From: Faecalicatena sp. | Lineage (GTDB): Bacteria > Bacillota > Clostridia > Lachnospirales > Lachnospiraceae | Direction of reading: 5' to 3' | Length of the DNA: 21,599 nucleotides | Assembly: GCA_009774255.1 (NCBI GenBank) | Contig: VSNK01000059.1 | Coordinates: 1-21,599, forward strand | In this document: positions 6,925 through 15,600 of the stretch, piece by piece | Layout: each line of letters begins with the position of its first letter | Numbering within the stretch: the stretch's first letter is position 1 | Translations under genes and position numbers: made by a program | Notes under the pieces: model-generated | What the model saw: the letters and a program-made list of their open reading frames with translations, nothing else | Databases searched by the model: none | What the model was told of the DNA's origin: nothing

Positions 6925-6972
6925 GAAGTTACTTCGTAGACGGTATTTTCATTATAGAAGGGAGGCGATTGT

Positions 6973-7116
6973 ATGGGGATGACAAATAAGCAATTTCAGG
7001 GATTTATTCGGCTTGCTTTAGCTCAAATTGACAGAGCTTTGGAAGAAACACCGGATAATAAAGAGCTGCAAAAATTGAGAACCATTTTCCAGCTTATGTT
7101 GGAAGAGGGCGATTAA
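6973..7116 (+). CDS. Small protein of 47 residues, function unknown
   Basis: ATG 6973 to TAA 7114-7116 encodes 47 residues beginning MGMTNKQFQGFIRLALAQID and ending FQLMLEEGD. GGGAGG (6960-6965) lies 7 bases before the start and a near-consensus promoter lies upstream, so the signals for expression are unusually good for so short a frame. The protein is predicted to be two helices, slightly acidic, without a signal peptide, membrane segment or cysteine pairs. It resembles small uncharacterised clostridial proteins, but I do not recognise a family. It stands alone between the inserted element and the rplJ promoter. No clear terminator separates it from that promoter, so some read-through into the L10 leader is possible. 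Confidence 0.72.
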   Translation: MGMTNKQFQGFIRLALAQIDRALEETPDNKELQKLRTIFQLMLEEGD

Positions 7117-7174
7117 CCATAATCAGAGTGAAAAGTTTTTAAGAAAAATTATTTTTTGTTTTGTAAAAAAGAAG

Positions 7175-7203
7175 TTGACATACCCTCAAAGCAGTGCTAT
7201 GCT
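7175..7203 (+). promoter_or_regulatory. Promoter of rplJ-rplL with AT-rich upstream element
   Basis: A perfect TTGACA (7175-7180) is followed 17 bp later by TATGCT (7198-7203). The ~30 bases before it (7141-7170) are almost all A and T, like an UP element of a strong ribosomal-protein promoter. Transcription would start near 7210 and give a ~234-base leader. Confidence 0.8.
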
Positions 7204-7214
7204 AATTAAGCAAT

Positions 7215-7330
7215 TGACTGCCGAAGACAGCAGGTGCCCGAAGGGCATAAGTGTTTCCACGCCTGCCGAGGAATGCAAGATTCATAGTATTGGATGTTAC
7301 CTCCGTGTCTTTGTATGCATGGAGGTTTTT
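7215..7330 (+). promoter_or_regulatory. L10 leader (ribosomal protein autoregulatory RNA)
   Basis: The leader carries GACTGCCGAAGACAGCAGG and, after a GCCC-GAA-GGGC hairpin (7236-7246), the partner strand CCTGCCGAGG (7262-7271). GCAGG (7230-7234) pairs with CCTGC (7262-7266). This is the kink-turn-like L10-binding arrangement known from Firmicutes rplJ leaders, where L10-L12 complex binding represses rplJ-rplL. Here it is followed at once by a terminator-like hairpin, so control may act on transcription. Confidence 0.8.
7299..7330 (+). terminator. Attenuator-like terminator inside the rplJ leader
   Basis: ACCTCCGTG (7299-7307) pairs with CATGGAGGT (7318-7326; one G-U pair), followed by a run of T (7326-7330). 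It lies between the L10-binding motif and rplJ, more than 110 bases before the start codon. It may stop transcription when L10-L12 is in excess. A competing antiterminator was not worked out. Confidence 0.65.
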
Positions 7331-7443
7331 ATATGTACCGCTTTTAGATTTGCTCAGAAGTGACTACAGCATGGGGGATATCCCGAACAATCCACTTTCC
7401 TTGTGGCAGTATATTTAGAATATATAAGGAGGTGCACCAGAAC

Positions 7444-7983
7444 GTGGCAAAAGTTGAGTTAAAACAACCAATTATAGCAGCGATCGCCGAGGACATCAAG
7501 GATGCCCAGTCCGTAGTGCTTGTTGACTACCGCGGATTGACCGTAGCTCAGGATACGGAACTTCGTAAGCAGCTCAGAGAAGCTGGCGTAGTATACAAGG
7601 TCTACAAGAATACGATGATGAAAAGGGCATTTGAGGGAACCGAGTTCGCAGGCCTGGATGATTGTCTGAAGGGACCAAGCGCAATCGCGATCTCCAAGGA
7701 TGACGCGACAGCTCCGGCAAGAATTATCTGTAATTTCGCCAAGACTGCAGACAAGCTGGAACTGAAAGGCGGCGTAGTGGAGGGCAATGTATACGATGTC
7801 GCAGGTCTGACAGAGTTATCCAAGATTCCTTCAAGAGAAGTACTTCTTTCCAGACTGCTTGGAAGCATGCAGTCACCGATCACTAATTTCGCCCGTGTGA
7901 TCAAGCAGATTGCTGAGAAGGACGGCGAAGTAACGGAAGCTCCGGCCGAGACCGCAGAGGCTCCGGCAGAAGCAGCAGAATAA
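7444..7983 (+). CDS. rplJ: 50S ribosomal protein L10
   Basis: L10 anchors the L7/L12 dimers to 23S rRNA to form the ribosomal stalk. The protein has 179 residues starting MAKVELKQPI from GTG 7444. Conserved stretches include VVLVDYRGLTVAQDTELRKQ, YKVYKNTMMKRA, KGPSAIAIS and IPSREVLLSRLLGSMQSP. The start was placed at GTG because AAGGAGG (7426-7432) precedes it at 11 bases and because L10 proteins begin here; the frame is open to an ATG at 7360, but that extension is leader sequence. The C-terminus ends in an Ala/Glu-rich tail (EAPAETAEAPAEAAE), making it slightly longer than usual. rplL follows after 31 bases. Confidence 0.97.
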   Translation: MAKVELKQPIIAAIAEDIKDAQSVVLVDYRGLTVAQDTELRKQLREAGVVYKVYKNTMMKRAFEGTEFAGLDDCLKGPSAIAISKDDATAPARIICNFAKTADKLELKGGVVEGNVYDVAGLTELSKIPSREVLLSRLLGSMQSPITNFARVIKQIAEKDGEVTEAPAETAEAPAEAAE

Positions 7984-8014
7984 TGATGAAAATATTAAAA
8001 TGGAGGATATAACA

Positions 8015-8392
8015 ATGGCTAAGTTGACAACAGCTGAAATGATTGAAGCAATCAAAGAATTATCAGTATTAGAACTGAACGAATTAGTAAAAGCATGTGA
8101 AGAAGAATTTGGTGTATCCGCAGCAGCAGGCGTTGTAGTTGCGGCAGCAGCAGGAGACGGTGCGGCAGCAGCAGAAGAGAAGGATGAATTTGATGTGGAA
8201 CTGGTATCTCCAGGTGCATCTAAGGTTAAGGTTATCAAGGCAGTCCGCGAGATCACAGGTCTTGGTCTGAAGGAAGCGAAGGAACTGGTTGACAACGCTC
8301 CGAAGGTAGTGAAGGAAGCAGTTTCCAAGGCAGAAGCAGAAGAACTCAAGGCTAAGCTCGAAGGCGAAGGCGCAGAAGTGAATCTGAAATAA
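8015..8392 (+). CDS. rplL: 50S ribosomal protein L7/L12
   Basis: This 125-residue stalk protein recruits translation factors. The N-terminal dimerisation part (MAKLTTAEMIEAIKEL) is followed by an Ala/Gly-rich hinge (about 36-53) and the globular C-terminal domain (FDVELVSPG, KVIKAVREITGLGLKEAKELV, and a closing segment up to GAEVNLK). TGGAGG (8001-8006) lies 8 bases before ATG 8015, which fixes the start; an in-frame extension to 8000 would swallow the ribosome binding site. It is co-transcribed with rplJ and followed by two terminators. Confidence 0.97.
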   Translation: MAKLTTAEMIEAIKELSVLELNELVKACEEEFGVSAAAGVVVAAAAGDGAAAAEEKDEFDVELVSPGASKVKVIKAVREITGLGLKEAKELVDNAPKVVKEAVSKAEAEELKAKLEGEGAEVNLK

Positions 8393-8462
8393 TTCTGGCT
8401 GATATCGTATACGGAAGCCTGCAGACGGCAGGGATTCCATATGACAGAGATAATCTAATGAG

Positions 8463-8496
8463 AACCGCAGATGAGAAGATTCGTCTGCGGTTTTTT
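8463..8496 (+). terminator. Strong terminator after rplL (first of two)
   Basis: AACCGCAGATGA (8463-8474) pairs with TCGTCTGCGGTT (8481-8492; one G-U), loop GAAGAT, followed by TTTTTT (8491-8496). This is a canonical intrinsic terminator 70 bases after the rplL stop. Confidence 0.9.
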
Positions 8497-8500
8497 GTAG

Positions 8501-8528
8501 AGTGTGCGTCAAGACGCACACTTTTCTT
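8501..8528 (+). terminator. Second tandem terminator after rplL
   Basis: AGTGTGCGTC (8501-8510) and GACGCACACT (8513-8522) form a near-perfect palindrome followed by TTTTCTTG. It lies 8 bases after the first terminator and reinforces separation of rplJ-rplL from rpoB-rpoC. Confidence 0.75.
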
Positions 8529-8588
8529 GTAACACACGATTCTAATACCACATAAATCTTAATTTGTCAAGAACTTTTTGAAAATGTG

Positions 8589-8618
8589 TTGACAGTAAAA
8601 AGCCATTTGTGATATAGT
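8589..8618 (+). promoter_or_regulatory. rpoB-rpoC promoter and long leader
   Basis: A perfect TTGACA (8589-8594) and TATAGT (8613-8618) are separated by 18 bp. Transcription would start near 8625, leaving a leader of about 165 bases before rpoB. The leader has a GGGC/GCCC pair (8713-8716 with 8725-8728) and TTCCGGAA (8751-8758), and no open frame. With the two terminators upstream, rpoBC appears to have its own transcription unit. Confidence 0.78.
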
Positions 8619-8791
8619 AAAAAATGCGCTATTATGGAAAGCTGTACCATTTTAATGAGCTGTCGTTACAGAATTATATTTTAAAATGTGCTCTAAGGGG
8701 AATAAATATACAGGGCAACTCGCAGCCCGCTAACGAATATTTCCGCGCATTTCCGGAAGTGTTCAGAACATGAATAAGGAGTGAAGCGTCC

Positions 8792-11700
8792 ATGGAGAAA
8801 AACAGAATTCGTCCCATCACAAACGGAAAAAGTTCACGCATGAGCTATTCCAGGCAAAAAGAAGTATTACAAATGCCGAATTTAATCGAAGTTCAGAAGA
8901 ATTCGTATGAATGGTTCCTGACCGACGGATTAAAAGAGGTGTTCAGTGATATTTCTCCGATTGCGGATTACAGCGGTCACCTGAGTCTGGAATTTGTTGA
9001 TTTCAGATTGTGCGAGAATGAAGTAAAGTATACCATCGAAGAATGCAAAGAGCGTGACGCGACCTACGCTGCGCCTTTGAAGGTAAGAGTCAGACTTTAC
9101 AACAAAGAGAATGACGAGATCAACGAACATGAAATCTTCATGGGAGATCTGCCCTTGATGACCAAGACCGGAACTTTTGTAATCAATGGGGCGGAACGTG
9201 TTATTGTAAGCCAGCTTGTACGTTCTCCGGGAATTTACTATGGGATTGCCCATGATAAGCTTGGAAAACGGCTCTTTTCCTCCACTGTGATTCCCAACCG
9301 GGGGGCATGGCTGGAGTATGAGACGGATTCCAATGACGTATTTTATGTGCGTGTGGACAGGACAAGGAAGGTGCCCATCACCGTGCTGATCCGTGCCCTT
9401 GGAATCGGAACCAACCCGGAGATTCTGGAGCTGTTCGGAGAGGAACCGAAGATCCTTGCAAGCTTCAGCAAAGACACTGCTGAGAACTATCAGGAGGGTC
9501 TGTTAGAGTTATACAAAAAGATTCGTCCCGGCGAGCCGCTTGCGGTGGACAGTGCGGAAAGCCTGATCACCAGCATGTTTTTTGACGCAAGGCGTTATGA
9601 CCTCGCCAAAGTCGGACGTTACAAGTTCAATAAAAAGCTGATGCTGAAGAACCGCGTCAAGGGGCAGACGCTGGCAGAGGATGTGGTCAGCCCGGTGACA
9701 GGAGAGGTGGTTGCGGAGGCGGGAACCGTCATTACAAGAGAGCTTGCTGACGCGATTCAGAATGCGGCAGTTCCTTTTTTGTGGGTGACCGGAGAAGACA
9801 GCTCGCGCAATATTAAGATCCTTTCCAACATGATGGTGGATCTGCAGGCAATCGTGGATATTGATCCGAAGGAAGTAGGAGTGACCGAGCAGGTCTATTA
9901 TCCGGTTCTGGAGGGGCTTCTGGAGGAAAGCGCAGGAGATATAGATGAACTGAAAGCTTTGATTAAGCGTGATCTGCATGACCTGATTCCGAAGCACATT
10001 ACGAAGGAAGATATTCTCGCTTCTATTAACTATAATATGCATCTGGAGTATGGTATGGGCAATGACGATGACATCGACCACTTGGGCAACCGCCGTATCC
10101 GTGCAGTCGGAGAGCTGCTCCAGAACCAGTATCGGATCGGTCTGTCCAGATTAGAGAGGGTGGTACGCGAGCGTATGACGACTCAGGATCAGGAAGGAAT
10201 CTCGCCGCAGTCTCTGATCAACATCAAGCCGGTGACAGCTGCCGTTAAGGAGTTCTTTGGTTCTTCCCAGCTGTCTCAGTTCATGGATCAGAACAACCCT
10301 CTGGGAGAGCTGACCCACAAGAGACGTCTTTCCGCGCTGGGACCAGGCGGTCTGTCACGTGAACGTGCCGGATTTGAGGTCCGTGACGTACATTACTCCC
10401 ATTATGGAAGAATGTGTCCCATCGAGACGCCTGAAGGTCCGAATATCGGTCTGATCAACTCTCTGGCATGTTATGCGAGGATCAACCAGTATGGTTTTGT
10501 GGAGGCGCCTTATCGTATCATCGACAAGACCAACCCGGACAATCCGGTTGTCACGGACGAAGTGGTCTATATGACTGCCGATGAGGAGGACAATTATCAT
10601 GTAGCGCAGGCCAATGAAGCGCTGGATGCCGAAGGACATTTTGTGCGTAAGAACGTATCCGGCCGTTACCGGGAAGAGACGCAGGAGTATGAGAGGAGCA
10701 AGTTCGACTTCATGGACGTATCTCCGAAGATGGTATTCTCTGTGGCTACGGCATTGATTCCCTTCCTGGAAAATGACGATGCCAACCGTGCGCTGATGGG
10801 TTCCAACATGCAGCGTCAGGCAGTGCCGCTTCTGACCACGGAAGCACCGGTAGTCGGTACCGGTATGGAAGTGAAGTCCGCGGTAGATTCAGGTGTCTGT
10901 GTGGTGGCGGAAAAAGCGGGCGTGGTAGAGCGTTCTACTTCCAAGGAGATTACGGTCCGTTCTGACGATGGAAGCAAGAAGACCTATAAGCTGATGAAGT
11001 TCCAGAGAAGTAATCAGAGCAACTGCTACAATCAGAGGCCGATCGTCAATAAAGGGGAGAGAGTGGAAGAAGGACAGGTGATTGCGGATGGTCCGTCCAC
11101 ATCTAACGGCGAGATGGCGCTTGGAAAGAATCCTCTGATCGGATTTATGACATGGGAAGGCTATAATTATGAGGATGCCGTACTGCTGAGCGAACGGCTG
11201 GTACAGGATGATGTATATACCTCCGTCCATATTGAGGAATACGAGGCGGAAGCGAGAGATACCAAGCTGGGACCCGAGGAGATTACGAGAGATATTCCGG
11301 GTGTCGGCGACGAAGCATTGAAAGACCTGGATGAACGGGGAATCATCCGGATTGGGGCAGAGGTTCGCGCCGGAGATATTCTGGTCGGAAAGGTGACCCC
11401 GAAGGGGGAGACGGAGTTGACTGCGGAAGAGCGGCTCCTGCGCGCGATTTTCGGAGAAAAGGCCCGTGAAGTCAGAGACACTTCCCTGAAAGTGCCTCAC
11501 GGAGAATATGGAATTGTGGTAGACGCCAAGGTATTTACCAGGGATAACGGCGATGAATTGTCACCGGGCGTGAACCAGTCTGTCCGCATCTACATCGCAC
11601 AGAAGAGAAAGATCTCCGTAGGAGACAAGATGGCGGGCCGTCATGGGAACAAGGGTGTGGTTTCCCGTGTGCTTCCGGTGGAGGATATGCCTTATTTGCC

Positions 11701-12655
11701 GAATGGCCGTCCTTTGGATATCGTGTTGAATCCGCTGGGCGTGCCTTCCCGTATGAATATCGGACAGGTGCTGGAGATCCATCTGAGCCTGGCAGCGAAA
11801 GCACTGGGATTCAATATTTCCACACCGGTATTCGACGGCGCCAACGAAGTAGATATCATGGATACACTGGATCTGGCAAATGACTACGTCAATCTGGAAT
11901 GGGAAGAGTTCGAAAAAAAGCATAAGGAAGAACTACTTCCGGAAGTGTTAAAATATTTATATGAAAACCGGGATTACCGCGAACTGTGGCATGGCGTTCC
12001 GCTTTCCCGTGACGGAAAGGTGCGGCTGCGTGACGGACGTACGGGAGAATACTTCGACAGTCCTGTCACCATCGGGCATATGCATTACCTGAAGCTGCAT
12101 CATCTGGTGGATGACAAGATCCATGCGCGTTCAACCGGCCCTTACTCTTTGGTTACCCAGCAGCCTTTGGGCGGAAAAGCTCAGTTCGGCGGACAGCGTT
12201 TCGGAGAGATGGAAGTATGGGCCCTGGAGGCTTATGGTGCGTCCTATACACTGCAGGAGATTCTGACCGTGAAGTCGGATGACGTGGTAGGGCGTGTCAA
12301 GACATATGAAGCGATTATCAAGGGAGAAAATATCCCGGAACCAGGTATTCCGGAATCCTTCAAGGTACTTTTAAAGGAACTGCAGTCCCTTGCGTTGGAT
12401 GTGCGCGTACTGCGTGACGACAATGTTGAGGTAGAGATCATGGAGGCAGCAGATTATGGGGAGACCAATCTGAATTCCATTATCGAAGGCGACAGAAGAT
12501 ACGGTGATGATGAATCCTATGGAGAACATGGCTATACGGAACAGGAATTCGTAGACGGAGAACTGGAAGATATAGATATCGAACCGGATGACAGTGAATT
12601 CGATGAAGATGAGGAGATTGAGTTTGACGAGTATTTTGATGACGATATGGAATAG
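8792..12655 (+). CDS. rpoB: DNA-directed RNA polymerase subunit beta
   Basis: This is a 1287-residue catalytic subunit of RNA polymerase. Landmarks include GKRLFSSTVIPNRGAWLE near the N-terminus, the rifampicin-binding cluster (residues 488-520), HYSHYGRMCPIETPEGPNIG from about 534, GDKMAGRHGNKG at 944-955, and the C-terminal QPLGGKAQFGGQRFGEMEVW. Positions matching E. coli Q513, D516, H526 and S531 are Q496, D499, H509 and S514, all wild type, so no classic rifampicin-resistance change is present. Residues 1233-1287 form an acidic tail (28 of 55 residues Asp or Glu). AAGGAG (8776-8781) precedes ATG 8792 by 10 bases. The stop codon TAG overlaps the ribosome binding site of rpoC. Confidence 0.98.
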   Translation: MEKNRIRPITNGKSSRMSYSRQKEVLQMPNLIEVQKNSYEWFLTDGLKEVFSDISPIADYSGHLSLEFVDFRLCENEVKYTIEECKERDATYAAPLKVRVRLYNKENDEINEHEIFMGDLPLMTKTGTFVINGAERVIVSQLVRSPGIYYGIAHDKLGKRLFSSTVIPNRGAWLEYETDSNDVFYVRVDRTRKVPITVLIRALGIGTNPEILELFGEEPKILASFSKDTAENYQEGLLELYKKIRPGEPLAVDSAESLITSMFFDARRYDLAKVGRYKFNKKLMLKNRVKGQTLAEDVVSPVTGEVVAEAGTVITRELADAIQNAAVPFLWVTGEDSSRNIKILSNMMVDLQAIVDIDPKEVGVTEQVYYPVLEGLLEESAGDIDELKALIKRDLHDLIPKHITKEDILASINYNMHLEYGMGNDDDIDHLGNRRIRAVGELLQNQYRIGLSRLERVVRERMTTQDQEGISPQSLINIKPVTAAVKEFFGSSQLSQFMDQNNPLGELTHKRRLSALGPGGLSRERAGFEVRDVHYSHYGRMCPIETPEGPNIGLINSLACYARINQYGFVEAPYRIIDKTNPDNPVVTDEVVYMTADEEDNYHVAQANEALDAEGHFVRKNVSGRYREETQEYERSKFDFMDVSPKMVFSVATALIPFLENDDANRALMGSNMQRQAVPLLTTEAPVVGTGMEVKSAVDSGVCVVAEKAGVVERSTSKEITVRSDDGSKKTYKLMKFQRSNQSNCYNQRPIVNKGERVEEGQVIADGPSTSNGEMALGKNPLIGFMTWEGYNYEDAVLLSERLVQDDVYTSVHIEEYEAEARDTKLGPEEITRDIPGVGDEALKDLDERGIIRIGAEVRAGDILVGKVTPKGETELTAEERLLRAIFGEKAREVRDTSLKVPHGEYGIVVDAKVFTRDNGDELSPGVNQSVRIYIAQKRKISVGDKMAGRHGNKGVVSRVLPVEDMPYLPNGRPLDIVLNPLGVPSRMNIGQVLEIHLSLAAKALGFNISTPVFDGANEVDIMDTLDLANDYVNLEWEEFEKKHKEELLPEVLKYLYENRDYRELWHGVPLSRDGKVRLRDGRTGEYFDSPVTIGHMHYLKLHHLVDDKIHARSTGPYSLVTQQPLGGKAQFGGQRFGEMEVWALEAYGASYTLQEILTVKSDDVVGRVKTYEAIIKGENIPEPGIPESFKVLLKELQSLALDVRVLRDDNVEVEIMEAADYGETNLNSIIEGDRRYGDDESYGEHGYTEQEFVDGELEDIDIEPDDSEFDEDEEIEFDEYFDDDME

Positions 12656-12669
12656 GAGGAGCCAACAAT

Positions 12670-15600
12670 ATGCCAACGAATACTGAACAACAACACGAAC
12701 CGTTAACATTTGACGCGATTAAGATCGGCCTGGCTTCACCGGAAAAAATCAAGGAATGGTCAAGAGGTGAGGTGACGAAGCCGGAGACCATCAATTACAG
12801 GACCTTAAAGCCCGAAAAGGACGGACTTTTCTGTGAGAGGATCTTTGGTCCCAGCAAGGACTGGGAGTGTCACTGCGGAAAGTACAAAAAAATCCGCTAT
12901 AAGGGTGTGATCTGTGACCGCTGCGGCGTGGAAGTGACAAAATCCGCTGTCCGCCGTGAGCGTATGGGGCATATCGCGCTGGCTGCGCCTGTCTCTCATA
13001 TATGGTATTTTAAGGGGATTCCCAGCCGGATGGGCCTGATTCTGGACATTTCGCCGCGTACACTGGAGAGGGTGCTGTATTTCGCGTCCTATATCGTGTT
13101 GGACAAGGGCGAGTCTGACCTGCAGTATAAGCAGGTACTCTCCGAGTCGGAATATCAGGAGGAAAGAGAAAAATGGGGTTACAAAGGGTTCCGCGTAGGC
13201 ATGGGGGCAGAGGCAATTCAGGAGCTTCTCCAGGCGATTGACCTGGAAAAGGAGTATGCGGAACTGCAGGCATCTCTGGAAAATACTTCCGGCCAGAAGC
13301 GTGCCCGGATCGTGAAGCGCCTGGAAGTGATCGAGGCGTTCCGTGAGTCGGGAAATAAGCCGGAATGGATGATCCTGACAATGATCCCGGTCATCCCGCC
13401 GGATCTCCGCCCTATGGTACAGCTGGACGGCGGACGTTTCGCGACCTCTGACCTCAATGATCTGTACCGGAGGATTATCAACCGGAATAACCGTCTGAGA
13501 AGGCTGTTGGAACTGGGTGCGCCGGATATCATTGTCCGCAATGAGAAGCGTATGCTCCAGGAGGCGGTGGACGCTTTGATCGACAACGGCCGCCGGGGCC
13601 GCCCTGTGACCGGCCCAGGTAACCGTGCACTGAAGTCTCTTTCTGATATGCTCAAAGGAAAGAACGGCCGTTTCCGTCAGAACCTTCTGGGCAAGCGTGT
13701 GGATTACTCCGGACGTTCCGTTATCGTCGTAGGTCCGGAATTGAAGATCTATCAGTGCGGTCTTCCGAAAGAAATGGCAATTGAGCTCTTCAAGCCTTTT
13801 GTTATGAAGGAACTTGTGGCAAACGGGACCGCCCATAATATAAAGAATGCGAAAAAGATGGTAGAGCGCCTTCAGCCGGAGGTATGGGATGTGCTCGAGG
13901 AAGTCATCAAAGAGCATCCGGTCATGCTGAACCGTGCTCCTACCCTTCACAGATTGGGAATTCAGGCGTTTGAGCCGATCCTGGTAGAAGGAAAGGCGAT
14001 CAAGCTGCACCCATTGGTATGTACCGCCTATAATGCCGATTTTGACGGGGATCAGATGGCGGTTCATGTGCCGCTGTCCGTGGAAGCGCAGGCGGAATGC
14101 CGTTTCCTGCTGCTCTCTCCGAACAACCTGCTGAAGCCCTCCGACGGTGGTCCTGTGGCTGTTCCGTCTCAGGATATGGTGCTTGGAATCTATTACCTGA
14201 CTCAGGAAAGGCCGGGAGCCAAGGGCGAGGGAATGTTCTTTAAGAGTGTAAATGAAGCGATTCTGGCTTATGAGAATGAATATATTACGCTTCATTCCAG
14301 GATCAAGGTTCGGGTCAGGAAGACCATGGAGGACGGCACGGTAAAGCAGGGCACAATCGATGCCACACTGGGCCGTCTGCTGTTCAACGAGATCATCCCA
14401 CAGGATCTGGGATTTGTGGATCGTGAAGTGGAAGGAAACGAGCTTCTTCTGGAAATTGATTTCCATGTAGGCAAGAAGCAGCTCAAGCAGATTCTGGAAA
14501 AGGTCATCAATACCCATGGCGCTACACAGACTGCGGAAGTGCTGGATAACGTCAAGTCCATTGGTTATAAGTATTCCACCAGGGCGGCCATGACGGTTTC
14601 TATTTCCGATATGACCGTGCCGCCGGAAAAACCGCAGATGATTCAGGCGGCGCAGGATACGGTGGACCGGATCACAAAGAACTATAAGCGTGGTCTGATC
14701 ACCGAGGAGGAGCGTTACAAAGAAGTCGTAGAGACTTGGAAGAATACGGATGACAGGCTGACTGAGGCGCTGCTCGGAGGACTGGATAAGTACAACAACA
14801 TCTACATGATGGCCGACTCCGGTGCCCGCGGTTCGGATAAGCAGATCAAGCAGCTTGCGGGTATGCGCGGTCTGATGGCAGATACGACAGGACGTACCAT
14901 CGAGCTGCCGATCAAGTCCAACTTCCGTGAAGGGCTGGACGTATTGGAGTATTTCATGTCTGCTCACGGTGCCCGGAAGGGGCTGTCCGATACGGCTTTG
15001 CGTACGGCCGATTCCGGTTATCTGACGAGACGTCTGGTTGACGTATCGCAGGAGCTGATTATTCATGACAGCGACTGCATGAAGGAAGACGAAAAGGAAA
15101 TTCCAGGTATGTATGTGAAAGCATTCATGGATGGAAATGAAGAGATCGAAAGTCTCCAGGAGCGTATTACGGGACGTTTTTCCTGTGCGGACATTAAAGA
15201 TAAAGACGGAAATGTGCTTGTAAAGGCCAATCATATGATCACACCGCGCCGCGCGGAGCGTGTGATGAAGAAAGGCGTGGATGAAAAAGGGAATCCGCTG
15301 GAGCGTGTCAAGATCCGTACCATTCTGACCTGCAAGTGCAAGGACGGTGTGTGCTCCAAGTGCTATGGCGCGAACATGGCGACCGGAGAAGCGGTTCAGG
15401 TCGGAGAGGCTGTCGGCATTATCGCGGCACAGTCGATTGGTGAGCCGGGTACACAGTTGACTATGCGTACCTTCCATACCGGAGGCGTGGCCGGTGATGA
15501 TATCACACAGGGTCTTCCTCGTGTGGAGGAGCTTTTTGAGGCAAGAAAGCCAAAGGGACTCGCGATTATCACCGAGTTCGCAGGTACCGCAATACTGAGT

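Noticed and set aside
7360..7443. N-terminal extension of L10 from an upstream ATG
   Set aside because: The extra 28 residues do not resemble L10 and cover the leader; AAGGAGG before GTG 7444 fits the standard start.
10246..10340. Rifampicin-resistance mutations in rpoB
   Set aside because: All key positions (Q496, D499, H509, S514) carry the wild-type residue.
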